NCBI RefSeq assembly: GCF_000308835.1
Contig: NZ_BAGN01000236.1
Location: 1 to 64,000, forward strand
DNA: 64,000 nt
Direction: 5' to 3'
From: Nocardia vinacea NBRC 16497
GTDB taxonomy: Bacteria > Actinomycetota > Actinomycetes > Mycobacteriales > Mycobacteriaceae
This document shows positions 8,023-16,282 of the stretch, piece by piece (position 1 is the stretch's first letter; every line of letters starts with the position of its first letter). A program made the translations under genes and the position numbers. The notes under the pieces are model-generated. The model did not search any database. It saw nothing but the letters and a program-made list of their open reading frames with translations, and was not told where the DNA came from.

Positions 8023-8127
8023 ATGATCACCAACGCGCTCAACTGGTTGCTCAATGCCTGGGGTGCGGTTTCCGCGGGCAGCTCGGGCTACCAGATTCCG
8101 TCCGGCACGCTGCCGTTCGGCAGCTGA
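8023..8127 (+). CDS. 34-residue peptide with hydrophobic N-terminus
   Basis: Very short gene reading MITNALNWLLNAWGAVSAG then SSGYQIPSGTLPFGS. It has a strong ribosome binding site, GGAGG at 8012-8016, 6 nt before ATG, which is the main reason to believe it. Residues 1-18 form an amphipathic or hydrophobic helix, followed by a Gly/Ser/Pro tail, so membrane association or export is possible. It sits alone between the divergent AlkA-like gene and the convergent FAD dehydrogenase, whose stop is 4 nt beyond its own. No family recognised. Confidence 0.5.
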   Translation: MITNALNWLLNAWGAVSAGSSGYQIPSGTLPFGS

Positions 8128-8130
8128 GAC

Positions 8131-10908
8131 TCATTCGCCGAGCAAGAATTGCGCGAGGTGTATGCCTCGGCGGCCGCTCAGCTGCACGGCCTGGGTTCGA
8201 CACGAGAAGCCATCGGCTATCAAGATCGAATCATCGTCGGCATTCCGTAGCGCCGGGAGCAAGCCATTCTCGGCGACAGCGACCGAAATGTCGTAATGGT
8301 CGGATTGCATTCCGAAGTTTCCGGCCAGACCGCAGCATCCGGTGACCTCTGTCACATTTATCTGCATGCTGGCTAATAGTTGGCGATCTACGTCGAAGCC
8401 CATTACGGCATGGTGATGGCAATGCGGTTGGACGACCACCGACTGTCCCGGTCGCGATGGCGGCCGCCAGTTCGGCTGTTCGGCAAGGAATTCGGCGAGT
8501 GTGCGCACAGCCGCTGCGGTAGCGGCCGCGCGCGGGTCGTCCGGTAGCAGTTCCGGCAGGTCCGAGCGCAGCACCGCCGTACATGACGGTTCGAGGCCGA
8601 CGACTATGCCGCCGCCGCGCACATGCTCGTCCAGTTCGGTCAGTGTCGCGCGCAGCCGAGCCCGAGCACCGTCGAGTTGTCCGGTGCTGATCCAGGTGAG
8701 CCCGCAGCACACGCGCCGCCGCGGTATGCGGACTCGGTAGCCGAGGGATTCCATCAGTTGCACTGCGGCCTGGGCTATTTCGGGGTCGAAGGCATCGGTG
8801 AAGGTATCGATCCACAGCAGCACTTCGGGTGCCCCGTCCGAATTCCCCCGGTCGTGCCAGCTCCTGCGGAAACCGCGGTCGGCGAGTCGCGGTACCGGAC
8901 GTCGCGGATCCATTCCGCCCGCACGCAAGGCGATTCGGCGCAACCACCCGATTTCGGCCAGCGCATTCGCCGCTCGCGGCATGCGACCCGCGACACCGAG
9001 CCAGCGCGGCAGCCATCCCAGCGTGTAATGATCAACGGGACGCGGGCGGTGCCGGTAACGACGGTAGAGCGCCTCGGATTTATAGGTCGCCAGATCGACC
9101 CCGGCCGGGCAGTCGGAGCGACATGCCTTGCAAGACAGGCACAGATCGAGCGATTCGGCGACCGCCTCGGACGACCAGGGGAGTGCACCGCGCACCACCT
9201 CCTGCAGCACACGCGCCCGGCCGCGGGTGCTGTCCTTCTCGTCGGCGGTGGCCAGATACGACGGGCACATGAAACCACCGGTCGCGCGGGTGTCGGCACG
9301 GCATTTGCCGATACCGACGCAGCGATGGACGGCGGCGGCGACATCGCCGTTGTCGTGTGGAAATGCGAAACCGCCCGCTCCGATCGGCCGCACTCCGACC
9401 AGCCGCAGGTCGGCATCGATGGGGCGCGGCGCAACCAGGACGCCCGGGTTCAACACATCATCTGGATCGAAAAGCGCCTTGTACCCCGCGAATGCGTCGA
9501 GCGCGTCCTGGGAGTACATGATCGAGAGCAATTCCGAGCGGGCCCGGCCATCGCCGTGCTCGCCGGAGAGTGAGCCGCCGTAGCGGACCACCAGCTCGGT
9601 CGCATCCTGTATGAAGTTCCGAAAGCGTTGCGGCGCATCGGCAATCGGCAGATCGAGACGGACGTGGATGCAGCCGTCACCGACGTGACCGTAGAGCAGT
9701 CCGTCCACGCCGTGGTCCTTTGTCAGCGTGGCGAAATCGCGCAGATACGCACCGAGGTGCTCCGGTGGGACGGCCGCATCCTCCCAGCCCGGCCAGGCCG
9801 GATGACCCGCCGGAGTGCGACCGGCCAGGCCCGCGCCTTCGGCTCGAATGCGCCAAAGTGCTGCGGCGGCACCGGGATCGGCGACAATCCTGGAGTCCAG
9901 CGCACCGACGGTTCGGCAAAGCTTCTCGGCCGCGGCATACGCCTCGGCGGGGGTATCACCGGCGGACTCGACGAACAGCCAGCCGCTACCGCGCGGCAGT
10001 TCCGGCACACCGCTGGTGGCCCCTCGGTGCACGCGCACGATATCGACCAGTCGCGCATCTATACCCTCGACCGCAATCGGGTCGCAGGCCATGACCGCAG
10101 CGACATCGTCGGCGGCCGTTGCGATATCGGGATAGCCGAGCACTGTGAGAACGGTGGCCCGCGGCAACGGGACCAGATCTACCGTTGCTTCGAGCAGCAA
10201 CCCGCAGGTCCCCTCGGTGCCCACGAATGACTTCGCAACCGCCGAACCACGTTCCGGCAGTAGATGTTCCAGCCCGTAGCCGGAGGCCTGCCGATCGAAT
10301 CGGCCGAGTTCGGTGCGGATCACCGCGAGACCGGCTCTGGTGAATTCGGGCAGGCCAGGAATTGCGGACGGGTCGGCCGCCAGCCTCCGCTCGGCTCCTG
10401 TTCCGTCGAGAATGCGCAGCTCACGCACATTATCCGAGGTGCGCCCCCACGCCACCGCATGCGGTCCGCACGCATTGTTGCCGATCATCCCGCCGAGCGT
10501 GCACCTGTTCTGCGTCGAGGGATCGGGTCCGAACCGCAGCCCGTGCACAGCTGCCCTTCGCTGGAGCTCGCCGAGGACGACACCAGGCTGGACGCGTGCG
10601 ATGCGCTGCTCGGGGTCCAGCTCACCGATGCCATTCATGTACCGGCTGAAGTCCACCACGATCCCGGGCCCGATGGCATTGCCCGCCACCGAGGTCCCCG
10701 CACCCCGCGCGGTAACCGACAGCCCATTACCCCTGGCGAATTCGAGCGTGCGCGCCACATCCTCGGCACCACGCGGAAAAACGACCGCGACCGGGAGCAC
10801 CCGATAATTCGACGCATCGGAGGAGTACTCGGCACGCCTACGCGCGGACGCATCGACCTCGCCCGCAATCCCGCGCCCCAACGTCGCCGCCAGCCTATGT
10901 ACACCCAC
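8131..10908 (-). CDS. FAD-binding and Fe-S-binding oxidoreductase (GlcD/GlcF-like fusion)
   Basis: A 925-residue membrane-associated 2-hydroxyacid dehydrogenase of the glycolate/D-lactate type. The N-terminal 450-500 residues are an FAD-linked oxidase domain (ARGAGTSVAGNAIGPGIVVD, GMIGNNACG, LSGEHGDGRAR). Two ferredoxin-type sites follow (CVGIGKCR with GFMCPSY, and CLSCKACRSDCPAGVD). Two CCG-type sites close the protein (RRRVCCGL and TGCCGLAGNFG). The exact substrate cannot be told from sequence. The GTG start at 10908 is preceded by TAGGCT and 6 nt, a leaderless layout. It is monocistronic and divergent from the ABC exporter. Confidence 0.92.
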   Translation of the reverse strand: MGVHRLAATLGRGIAGEVDASARRRAEYSSDASNYRVLPVAVVFPRGAEDVARTLEFARGNGLSVTARGAGTSVAGNAIGPGIVVDFSRYMNGIGELDPEQRIARVQPGVVLGELQRRAAVHGLRFGPDPSTQNRCTLGGMIGNNACGPHAVAWGRTSDNVRELRILDGTGAERRLAADPSAIPGLPEFTRAGLAVIRTELGRFDRQASGYGLEHLLPERGSAVAKSFVGTEGTCGLLLEATVDLVPLPRATVLTVLGYPDIATAADDVAAVMACDPIAVEGIDARLVDIVRVHRGATSGVPELPRGSGWLFVESAGDTPAEAYAAAEKLCRTVGALDSRIVADPGAAAALWRIRAEGAGLAGRTPAGHPAWPGWEDAAVPPEHLGAYLRDFATLTKDHGVDGLLYGHVGDGCIHVRLDLPIADAPQRFRNFIQDATELVVRYGGSLSGEHGDGRARSELLSIMYSQDALDAFAGYKALFDPDDVLNPGVLVAPRPIDADLRLVGVRPIGAGGFAFPHDNGDVAAAVHRCVGIGKCRADTRATGGFMCPSYLATADEKDSTRGRARVLQEVVRGALPWSSEAVAESLDLCLSCKACRSDCPAGVDLATYKSEALYRRYRHRPRPVDHYTLGWLPRWLGVAGRMPRAANALAEIGWLRRIALRAGGMDPRRPVPRLADRGFRRSWHDRGNSDGAPEVLLWIDTFTDAFDPEIAQAAVQLMESLGYRVRIPRRRVCCGLTWISTGQLDGARARLRATLTELDEHVRGGGIVVGLEPSCTAVLRSDLPELLPDDPRAAATAAAVRTLAEFLAEQPNWRPPSRPGQSVVVQPHCHHHAVMGFDVDRQLLASMQINVTEVTGCCGLAGNFGMQSDHYDISVAVAENGLLPALRNADDDSILIADGFSCRTQAVQLSGRRGIHLAQFLLGE

Positions 10909-10914
10909 CCCGCC

Positions 10915-10920
10915 AGCCTA
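10915..10920 (-). promoter_or_regulatory. -10 box TAGGCT of the FAD/Fe-S gene, leaderless layout
   Basis: On the minus strand TAGGCT ends 6 nt before GTG 10908. No Shine-Dalgarno is present, so the transcript probably begins at or next to the start codon. Confidence 0.5.
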
Positions 10921-10983
10921 TGCACCCGCGCGACGCAAGATCAGCACTCTGTTCGCTGTGCGCGGAATCGATGCGGAATGGGC

Positions 10984-11014
10984 TTGCACTCAACCTTTGT
11001 TGAGGTCTTAGTGT
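10984..11014 (+). promoter_or_regulatory. MerR/SoxR-type promoter and operator of the ABC exporter
   Basis: TTGCAC (10984-10989) and TAGTGT (11009-11014) are 19 bp apart. A perfect inverted repeat, CTCAAC-CTTT-GTTGAG (10989-11004), fills the spacer. Over-long 19-bp spacers around a palindrome are the hallmark of promoters activated by MerR-family proteins, and CTCAA/TTGAG arms resemble SoxR sites. A transcript from here would have a leader of about 40 nt before GTG 11060. Confidence 0.6.
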
Positions 11015-11059
11015 CGGTGACCAGGTGTTCGATGGGTGGGGACGAGAGGGAGCAACACA

Positions 11060-12940
11060 GTGAGTATCGAATCGGTGGCCTGGAGCCAGATGTATCGGCG
11101 GGCGAACGCGCCGCAGGAGCAGCGGCCGTTCCGGCTCGCGACCGCGCAGCGCATTCTGCGCTTCGCGCGCCCGCACCGCCGCCGGATCGGTGCGTTCCTG
11201 CTGTTCAGCGTGGTGTCCGCATTGCTCGCGGTGGCGACGCCGGTGCTGGCGGGACGGGTGGTCAACGACATCGTCGGCGGCGCGGCGCCGCGCGCCGTGG
11301 TCACCCTCGCCGTCCTGATCGGCGGGCTCGCGGTGGTCGATGCCGCACTCGGGGTGATCATTCGCTGGCTGTCCTCGCGGATCGGTGAGGGGCTGATCCT
11401 GGATCTACGCACGGCCGTGTTCGATCATGTGCAGAAGATGCCGGTCGCGTTCTTCACTCGGACCCGCACCGGTGCGCTGGTCAGCCGCTTGAACAGTGAT
11501 GTGATCGGGGCGCAGCGCGCGTTCAGCGACACACTCTCCGGTGTCGTCACGAATCTGGTCACCCTCGCGCTCACCCTCGCCGTCATGGTCCGCATCTCCT
11601 GGCAGATCACGCTGCTCGCGCTGGTGCTGCTACCGGTATTCGTGGTTCCGGCGCGGCGGATGGGTAATCGACTGGCCGGATTGCAGCGCGAAGCCGCGGG
11701 CCTCAATGCGGCGATGAGCACCCAGATGACCGAACGGTTCTCCGCGCCCGGCGCGACGCTGGTGAAGCTGTTCGGACGGCCGCAGCAGGAGTCGGACGAA
11801 TTCGCACTCCGCGCACGTCGGGTACGCGATATCGGGGTGCGCACCGCGATGCTGCAGACGGTTTTCGTCACCTCGCTGACCCTGGTTTCGGCACTGGCAC
11901 TGGCCCTGGTCTACGGACTCGGCGGGTGGTACGCGCTGCGCGGTCAGTTGGATGCCGGTGCGGTGGTGTCGCTTTCGCTGCTGCTGACCCGCCTCTACAC
12001 GCCGCTTACCGCACTGGCCAGTGCCCGGATGGAGATCATGTCCGCGCTGGTGAGCTTCGAGCGGGTCTTCGAGGTGCTGGATCTGAAACCGCTGATCGAA
12101 GATGCACCGGATGCCGTCGCGGTGCCCGCGGGTCCGGTCGCGGTGGAACTGGACAATGTCACCTTCGGCTACCCGTCGGCCGATAAAGTGTCGCTCGCCT
12201 CGCTCGAGGATGTCGCGACACTCGATACCCGCGGCGGGGTGGAGGTGCTGCACAATATTTCGCTGCGGGCCGAGCCAGGTCAGCTCGTCGCGCTGGTCGG
12301 TTCCTCCGGTGCCGGGAAATCTACTGTGGCCCAACTCGTTTCCCGGCTCTACGATGTGGTCGGCGGTACGGTGCGGCTCAACGGAACCGATGTGCGCGAC
12401 CTGACCACGACCTCGATCCGGGACACCGTCGGCCTGGTCACCCAGGACGGCCACCTGTTCCACGACACCATCCGCGCCAATCTGCTGCTGGCCCGACCGG
12501 AGGCCACCGAGCCCGAGCTGTGGGATGCGTTGCATCGGGCTCGGTTGCGTGAGCTGGTGACGTCACTGCAGGACGGCCTGGATACCGTCGTCGGCGAACG
12601 CGGCTACCGCCTCTCCGGCGGTGAGCGCCAGCGTCTGACCATTGCCCGGCTGCTGCTCAAGCAACCACGCGTGGTGATCCTGGACGAGGCGACCGCCTCG
12701 CTGGACTCGACCTCGGAAGCCGCTGTCCAAGAGGCGCTTTCCGAAGCGCTGGACGGTCGAACCGCACTGGTCATCGCACATCGCCTCTCCACCATTCGGG
12801 CCGCCGACCAGATCCTGGTGCTCGAGGACGGCCGAATCGTGGAGCGCGGCACGCACACCCAACTGCTCGCCGCCGATGGACGCTATGCGGAGCTGTACCG
12901 CACACAGTTCGCGGACGAGCCGGTCGAAGTCGCGGCCTGA
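11060..12940 (+). CDS. ABC transporter, fused permease and ATPase (exporter type)
   Basis: About 626 residues: an N-terminal six-helix exporter domain (residues ~40-330) and a C-terminal nucleotide-binding domain. The latter has Walker A GSSGAGKST, signature LSGGERQR, Walker B VVILDEATASLDS and an H-loop in LVIAHRLST. It is of the MsbA/multidrug-lipid exporter class and would work as a homodimer; the substrate is unknown. A short extra loop (KVSLASLEDVATLDTRGG) sits at the start of the ATPase domain. GTG 11060 is preferred, with GAGGG 9 nt upstream; GTG 11036 is possible. A MerR-type operator lies in its promoter, and a strong hairpin follows. Confidence 0.93.
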   Translation: MSIESVAWSQMYRRANAPQEQRPFRLATAQRILRFARPHRRRIGAFLLFSVVSALLAVATPVLAGRVVNDIVGGAAPRAVVTLAVLIGGLAVVDAALGVIIRWLSSRIGEGLILDLRTAVFDHVQKMPVAFFTRTRTGALVSRLNSDVIGAQRAFSDTLSGVVTNLVTLALTLAVMVRISWQITLLALVLLPVFVVPARRMGNRLAGLQREAAGLNAAMSTQMTERFSAPGATLVKLFGRPQQESDEFALRARRVRDIGVRTAMLQTVFVTSLTLVSALALALVYGLGGWYALRGQLDAGAVVSLSLLLTRLYTPLTALASARMEIMSALVSFERVFEVLDLKPLIEDAPDAVAVPAGPVAVELDNVTFGYPSADKVSLASLEDVATLDTRGGVEVLHNISLRAEPGQLVALVGSSGAGKSTVAQLVSRLYDVVGGTVRLNGTDVRDLTTTSIRDTVGLVTQDGHLFHDTIRANLLLARPEATEPELWDALHRARLRELVTSLQDGLDTVVGERGYRLSGGERQRLTIARLLLKQPRVVILDEATASLDSTSEAAVQEALSEALDGRTALVIAHRLSTIRAADQILVLEDGRIVERGTHTQLLAADGRYAELYRTQFADEPVEVAA

Positions 12941-12948
12941 GTCCGAAC

Positions 12949-12982
12949 CCACCGAAGCCCGGCTCGTTCCGGGCTTCGGTGG
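12949..12982. terminator. Bidirectional hairpin between the ABC exporter and AcuI-like gene
   Basis: Perfect 14-bp stem CCACCGAAGCCCGG/CCGGGCTTCGGTGG with a 6-nt loop, placed between the 3' ends of two convergent genes (12940 and 12989). Confidence 0.85.
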
Positions 12983-12988
12983 TTACCG

Positions 12989-13984
12989 TCAGAATTCGCC
13001 TGCGACGCCGAATACGGTGCGGCCGGAGTGGCTGCCCTGCTGAATGGCGTGCAGGACCCTCTCGGCCTCGGTGATGGGAACTAAGTTCTCGATGGTCGAA
13101 AGGTGTTGTGGCCGCAGCTCATTGGCGAGTCGCGCCCACAGCACGCGCCGCTTGTCGATCGGGACGTACGCGGAGTCGATGCCGAGCAGCGATACGCCGC
13201 GCAGGATGAAGGGCATGACGGTGGTCGGCAGATCCGAGCCGCCGGTGAGGCCGCTGACCGCGACCGCACCGCCGTAGCCGATCGCGCTGAGAATATAGGC
13301 GAGGGATTTGCCGCCGACGCTGTCCACCGCACCGGCCCAGGTGGCCTTCGACAGTGGACGCAGTTTCGCATTCGGATCCTCCGGCAGCCGACCGATCACC
13401 TCGTTCGCACCGAGTTCGGCGAGCAGATCACCCGCATCGGTCTTTCCGGTGGAGGCGATCACCTCGAAACCGAGGCCCGACAGGATATCGATGGCCACGC
13501 TGCCGACACCGCCCGTCGCTCCGGTGACGAGCACCGCGCCGGTCTCCGGGGTGAGCTCGTGATCGAGCAGACCCTGCACGCTGAGTGCGGCGGTGAAACC
13601 GGCGGTACCGAGCGCGGCAGCGTCACGGGTGCTGAGACCATCGAGTTCGACCACCCAGTCGGCGGGCACCCTGGCATATTCGGCGAAGCCACCATGATGC
13701 GAAACGCCGATGTCATAGCCGTGCGCCACCACCTGGTCACCGGGCGCGAAATCGTCGACCTCGGAGGTGACGACCTCGCCGGTGATATCGATGCCGGGGA
13801 TGATCGGATACTTCCGGACCACGCCACCGCCCGCGGTGATAGCAAGCCCGTCCTTGTAGTTCGCGCTCGAGTAGTGCACCTTGATCGTGACCTCACCCGG
13901 CCCGAGGAAGTCCTCGTTGACCTGCTGCCGCGTGAGCACGATCCCACTGTCCGATTCGTGTGCCACCATCGCCCAGAACTCCAT
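12989..13984 (-). CDS. MDR-family oxidoreductase, YhdH/AcuI (acrylyl-CoA reductase) type
   Basis: NADPH-dependent medium-chain reductase of about 331 residues. It lacks the catalytic zinc ligands of alcohol dehydrogenases. Features are SSANYKDGLAITAGGGVVRK and IPGIDITGEV in the catalytic domain, TGATGGVGSVAIDILSGLG in the cofactor fold, and FILRGVSLLGIDS near the end, typical of the YhdH/AcuI branch that reduces acrylyl-CoA or small quinones. I chose ATG 13984 (MEFWAMVAHESDSG) rather than 13996 because TATGCT lies exactly 7 nt upstream, a leaderless layout. The gene stands alone downstream of dinB. Confidence 0.9.
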   Translation of the reverse strand: MEFWAMVAHESDSGIVLTRQQVNEDFLGPGEVTIKVHYSSANYKDGLAITAGGGVVRKYPIIPGIDITGEVVTSEVDDFAPGDQVVAHGYDIGVSHHGGFAEYARVPADWVVELDGLSTRDAAALGTAGFTAALSVQGLLDHELTPETGAVLVTGATGGVGSVAIDILSGLGFEVIASTGKTDAGDLLAELGANEVIGRLPEDPNAKLRPLSKATWAGAVDSVGGKSLAYILSAIGYGGAVAVSGLTGGSDLPTTVMPFILRGVSLLGIDSAYVPIDKRRVLWARLANELRPQHLSTIENLVPITEAERVLHAIQQGSHSGRTVFGVAGEF

Positions 13985-13991
13985 GCCGACG

Positions 13992-13997
13992 AGCATA
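13992..13997 (-). promoter_or_regulatory. -10 box TATGCT of the AcuI-like gene, leaderless layout
   Basis: TATGCT on the minus strand is separated from ATG 13984 by 7 nt, with no Shine-Dalgarno. It decides between two in-frame ATG codons. Confidence 0.5.
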
Positions 13998-14036
13998 CGA
14001 GCGTCGGGCGGTGCCGGGGTGGATCTTCGCCGGTGG

Positions 14037-15107
14037 CTATTGCGGTACGAGTTCGAGGCGCACGCCGAGCAGCCTGACGGGGCGATCCAATTCGAACCGG
14101 TCGATGATACGCAGGGCGGTTTCCACGATGGCCGCGATATCGGTGGTCGGCTCGGGGAGTTTCTCCTGTTTGCTGCGGGTATAGAAGGTATTGCTGCGGA
14201 CGGTCACCGAGACGCGCAGCGGGGTGCGGCCCGCGGCGGCCATCTCCTCGCCGACCTCGGTGGCCAGTCGCGCCACCTGTGCGCGGATCTCCCCGGGATC
14301 GGTCAGGTCGTGTGGGAAGGTCTCGGATTTACTGCGGCCCACCGGAATTCGCGGTTCGGTGGTGACATCGGTATCGCCCTTGCCGTGGCCGAGCACCCAG
14401 AAATACGGGCCGGTATTCGGACCGAATTCGGCGGCGAGACGCTGGCGATCGGCGGCCATCAGGTCGGCGACGGTTTCGATGCCGAGTTCGGCCATCCGCG
14501 CGGCGATCCGATTTCCGATGCCCCACAGCGCATTCGTCGGACGGTGCGCCATCACCTCGACCCAGTTCGCGGCGGTGAGCCGGAAGATCCCCGCCGCCGC
14601 GCCGACGGTATCGGCGGGCGCGGCCGAGGACTTGCCTGCGGATTTGGCGAAACCGGTCGCCAGCTTGGCCGTGAGCTTGTTGTCGCCGATGCCGATGGCG
14701 CAGGTCAGTGCCAATTGTGCGATGGCGCTGCGGATTTCGCGTGCGAGCTGCTCCGGATCGTCGGTATCGGCGGCGAGGAAGGCCTCGTCCCAGCCCCACA
14801 CCTCGACGCGGCCGGGAAAGGTCCGCAGCAGCGCCATGACTTCGTCGGACGCCTCCTCGTAGGTGGCCATATCCAACGGCAGGAAGATCCCGTCGGGACA
14901 TTTGCGCTTGGCCGAGCGCAATGCCATCCCCGCGCGCACTCCGAATGCCCTGGCCGGATATGAAGCGCAGGTCACTACCTTGCGCGGTTCGTCGGGATCG
15001 CCATTGCCGCCGACGATGACCGGCAGACCGCGCAACTCCGGATGGCGGCGGAATTCCACCGCCGCCTGGAACTGGTCGAGATCGACGTGCAGCAGCCACC
15101 TGGGCAT
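14037..15107 (-). CDS. dinB: Y-family DNA polymerase IV, DinB2 type
   Basis: Translesion or repair polymerase of 356 residues, of the mycobacterial DinB2 subgroup (HVDLDQF at 7-13, PRKVVTCASYPARAFGVRAG, EVWGWDEAF). Metal-binding acids Asp9, Asp107 and Glu108 are present, so it should be active. The residue after the first catalytic motif, the sugar steric gate, is Gln14, where most family members carry Phe or Tyr and M. smegmatis DinB2 carries Leu. DinB2 enzymes are known to insert ribonucleotides because of their open gate. No clear ribosome binding site. It is divergent from a TetR regulator, with 111 bases between. Confidence 0.94.
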   Translation of the reverse strand: MPRWLLHVDLDQFQAAVEFRRHPELRGLPVIVGGNGDPDEPRKVVTCASYPARAFGVRAGMALRSAKRKCPDGIFLPLDMATYEEASDEVMALLRTFPGRVEVWGWDEAFLAADTDDPEQLAREIRSAIAQLALTCAIGIGDNKLTAKLATGFAKSAGKSSAAPADTVGAAAGIFRLTAANWVEVMAHRPTNALWGIGNRIAARMAELGIETVADLMAADRQRLAAEFGPNTGPYFWVLGHGKGDTDVTTEPRIPVGRSKSETFPHDLTDPGEIRAQVARLATEVGEEMAAAGRTPLRVSVTVRSNTFYTRSKQEKLPEPTTDIAAIVETALRIIDRFELDRPVRLLGVRLELVPQ

Positions 15108-15148
15108 ATATAGGTCTTACCGCATGACCATGACAAGCAGCGGAAATT

Positions 15149-15168
15149 GGCCACGAACGTCCGTGGTC
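15149..15168. promoter_or_regulatory. Candidate operator between dinB and the TetR gene
   Basis: Inverted repeat GGCCACG-AACGTC-CGTGGTC (one mismatch between the arms), centred about 60 nt upstream of the TetR start and 50 nt upstream of dinB. The size suits a TetR-type dimer. Confidence 0.4.
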
Positions 15169-15200
15169 GACTCGGAAACGGCATTGCGCCGCCCACAAAA

Positions 15201-15215
15201 CAGAACTAAATTCTG
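15201..15215 (+). promoter_or_regulatory. -10 box TAAATT within a palindrome at the TetR start
   Basis: Perfect inverted repeat CAGAA-CTAAA-TTCTG. It contains TAAATT (15207-15212), which ends 6 nt before ATG 15219. This fits a leaderless promoter whose -10 box is covered by an autoregulatory operator. Confidence 0.45.
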
Positions 15216-15218
15216 GTC

Positions 15219-15779
15219 ATGAAGATTCGAGATCGGTTGCTGTTGGCGGCCGAGCGACAGTTCGCGGAACGGGGGACGCTGGAGACCACGCTGACCCAGA
15301 TCCGCGATGCGGCGGGGGCCAGTGTCGGCGCGCTCTACCACCACTTTCCGGATAAGGCGGAGCTGTATCGCGAGGTGTGGACGCATGCGCTCGCCGACTA
15401 TCAGGAGCACTTCTGGGTGGTTGTCGGCGAAAGCACCGATGCGCGCGCGGGGGTCACCGCGGGCGTCATCGAGCATCTGCGGTGGGTTACCGAAAATCAG
15501 TACCGCGCAAAGGTTCTCACCTCGGCCCGGCCGCCCGGCGTCCGCGACAGCGACAGCAACCGCGAATTCCTGCGCAATATATTGCGCTGGTGGCGTACCC
15601 ACGCCCGCTACGGCGCGGTGCGCGATCTCGAGTTCGACCTCGTCTACGCACTGTGGCTCGGCCCCGCGCAGGAGTACTCGCGACACTGGCTCGGCGGTGA
15701 AATCCGCACCGCCCCAATCGATGTCGCGCGCGAGCTTGCCGATGCCGCCTGGCAGGCGCTGGGCACAACCAACGACTGA
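15219..15779 (+). CDS. TetR/AcrR-family transcriptional regulator
   Basis: A 186-residue repressor-type protein. Residues ~5-50 form the TetR helix-turn-helix (RLLLAAERQFAERG, LTQIRDAAGASVGALYHHF, PDKAELY). The remaining helices would bind a ligand and form the dimer; the ligand is not predictable. It is followed after 12 nt by a hotdog thioesterase, probably in the same transcript and possibly a target or source of ligand. Two palindromes upstream suggest autoregulation and perhaps control of dinB. Confidence 0.92.
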   Translation: MKIRDRLLLAAERQFAERGTLETTLTQIRDAAGASVGALYHHFPDKAELYREVWTHALADYQEHFWVVVGESTDARAGVTAGVIEHLRWVTENQYRAKVLTSARPPGVRDSDSNREFLRNILRWWRTHARYGAVRDLEFDLVYALWLGPAQEYSRHWLGGEIRTAPIDVARELADAAWQALGTTND

Positions 15780-15791
15780 ACGGAGTCATCT

Positions 15792-16235
15792 ATGCCAACG
15801 ATCACCCTCGACTTGGATCTCGCGAAGCAGGTGCTCGCCGCGCAGCCGTTCGCGCAGTTGGTCGGCACCGAGATCACCGCCTTCGGCGACGGCGCGGCGA
15901 CCCTCATCATTCCCATCCGTCCCGAGCTGCGCCAGCAATTCGGCTTCGTACACGGCGGTGTGGTGTCCTACGCGGCCGACAACGCCCTCACCTTCGCCGC
16001 GGGCACGGTGCTCGGCGCCAATGTGCTGACCGGCGGCTTCACCATCACCTACCTGCGGCCTGCCGCCGGTACCCGGCTGCGCGCCGAAGCCACCGTCACC
16101 GGGTCGACGCGGCGGCAGGCCGTCGTCGCGTGTGAAATCTATGCCGAGAGTGCGGACGCCGAACCAGTGCTGTGCGCGGTCGCCCAGGGCAATGCGCGCT
16201 CCGTCGAGCGCGAACCAGGGCCCGACGGCAGCTGA
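15792..16235 (+). CDS. PaaI-family hotdog thioesterase
   Basis: A 147-residue protein predicted to hydrolyse acyl- or aryl-CoA thioesters. The hotdog signature is QQFGFVHGGVVSYAADNALT, where HGG begins the central helix, followed by strands GGFTITYLRPAAGTRLRAEA. Length is typical. GGAG lies 7 nt before ATG 15792. It forms a two-gene unit with the preceding TetR regulator and converges on an FAD monooxygenase. Confidence 0.88.
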   Translation: MPTITLDLDLAKQVLAAQPFAQLVGTEITAFGDGAATLIIPIRPELRQQFGFVHGGVVSYAADNALTFAAGTVLGANVLTGGFTITYLRPAAGTRLRAEATVTGSTRRQAVVACEIYAESADAEPVLCAVAQGNARSVEREPGPDGS

Positions 16236-16282
16236 GGTCCATTACGGATCATTGTGCGGCACAGCGGAAACGCCCCTCAGGA

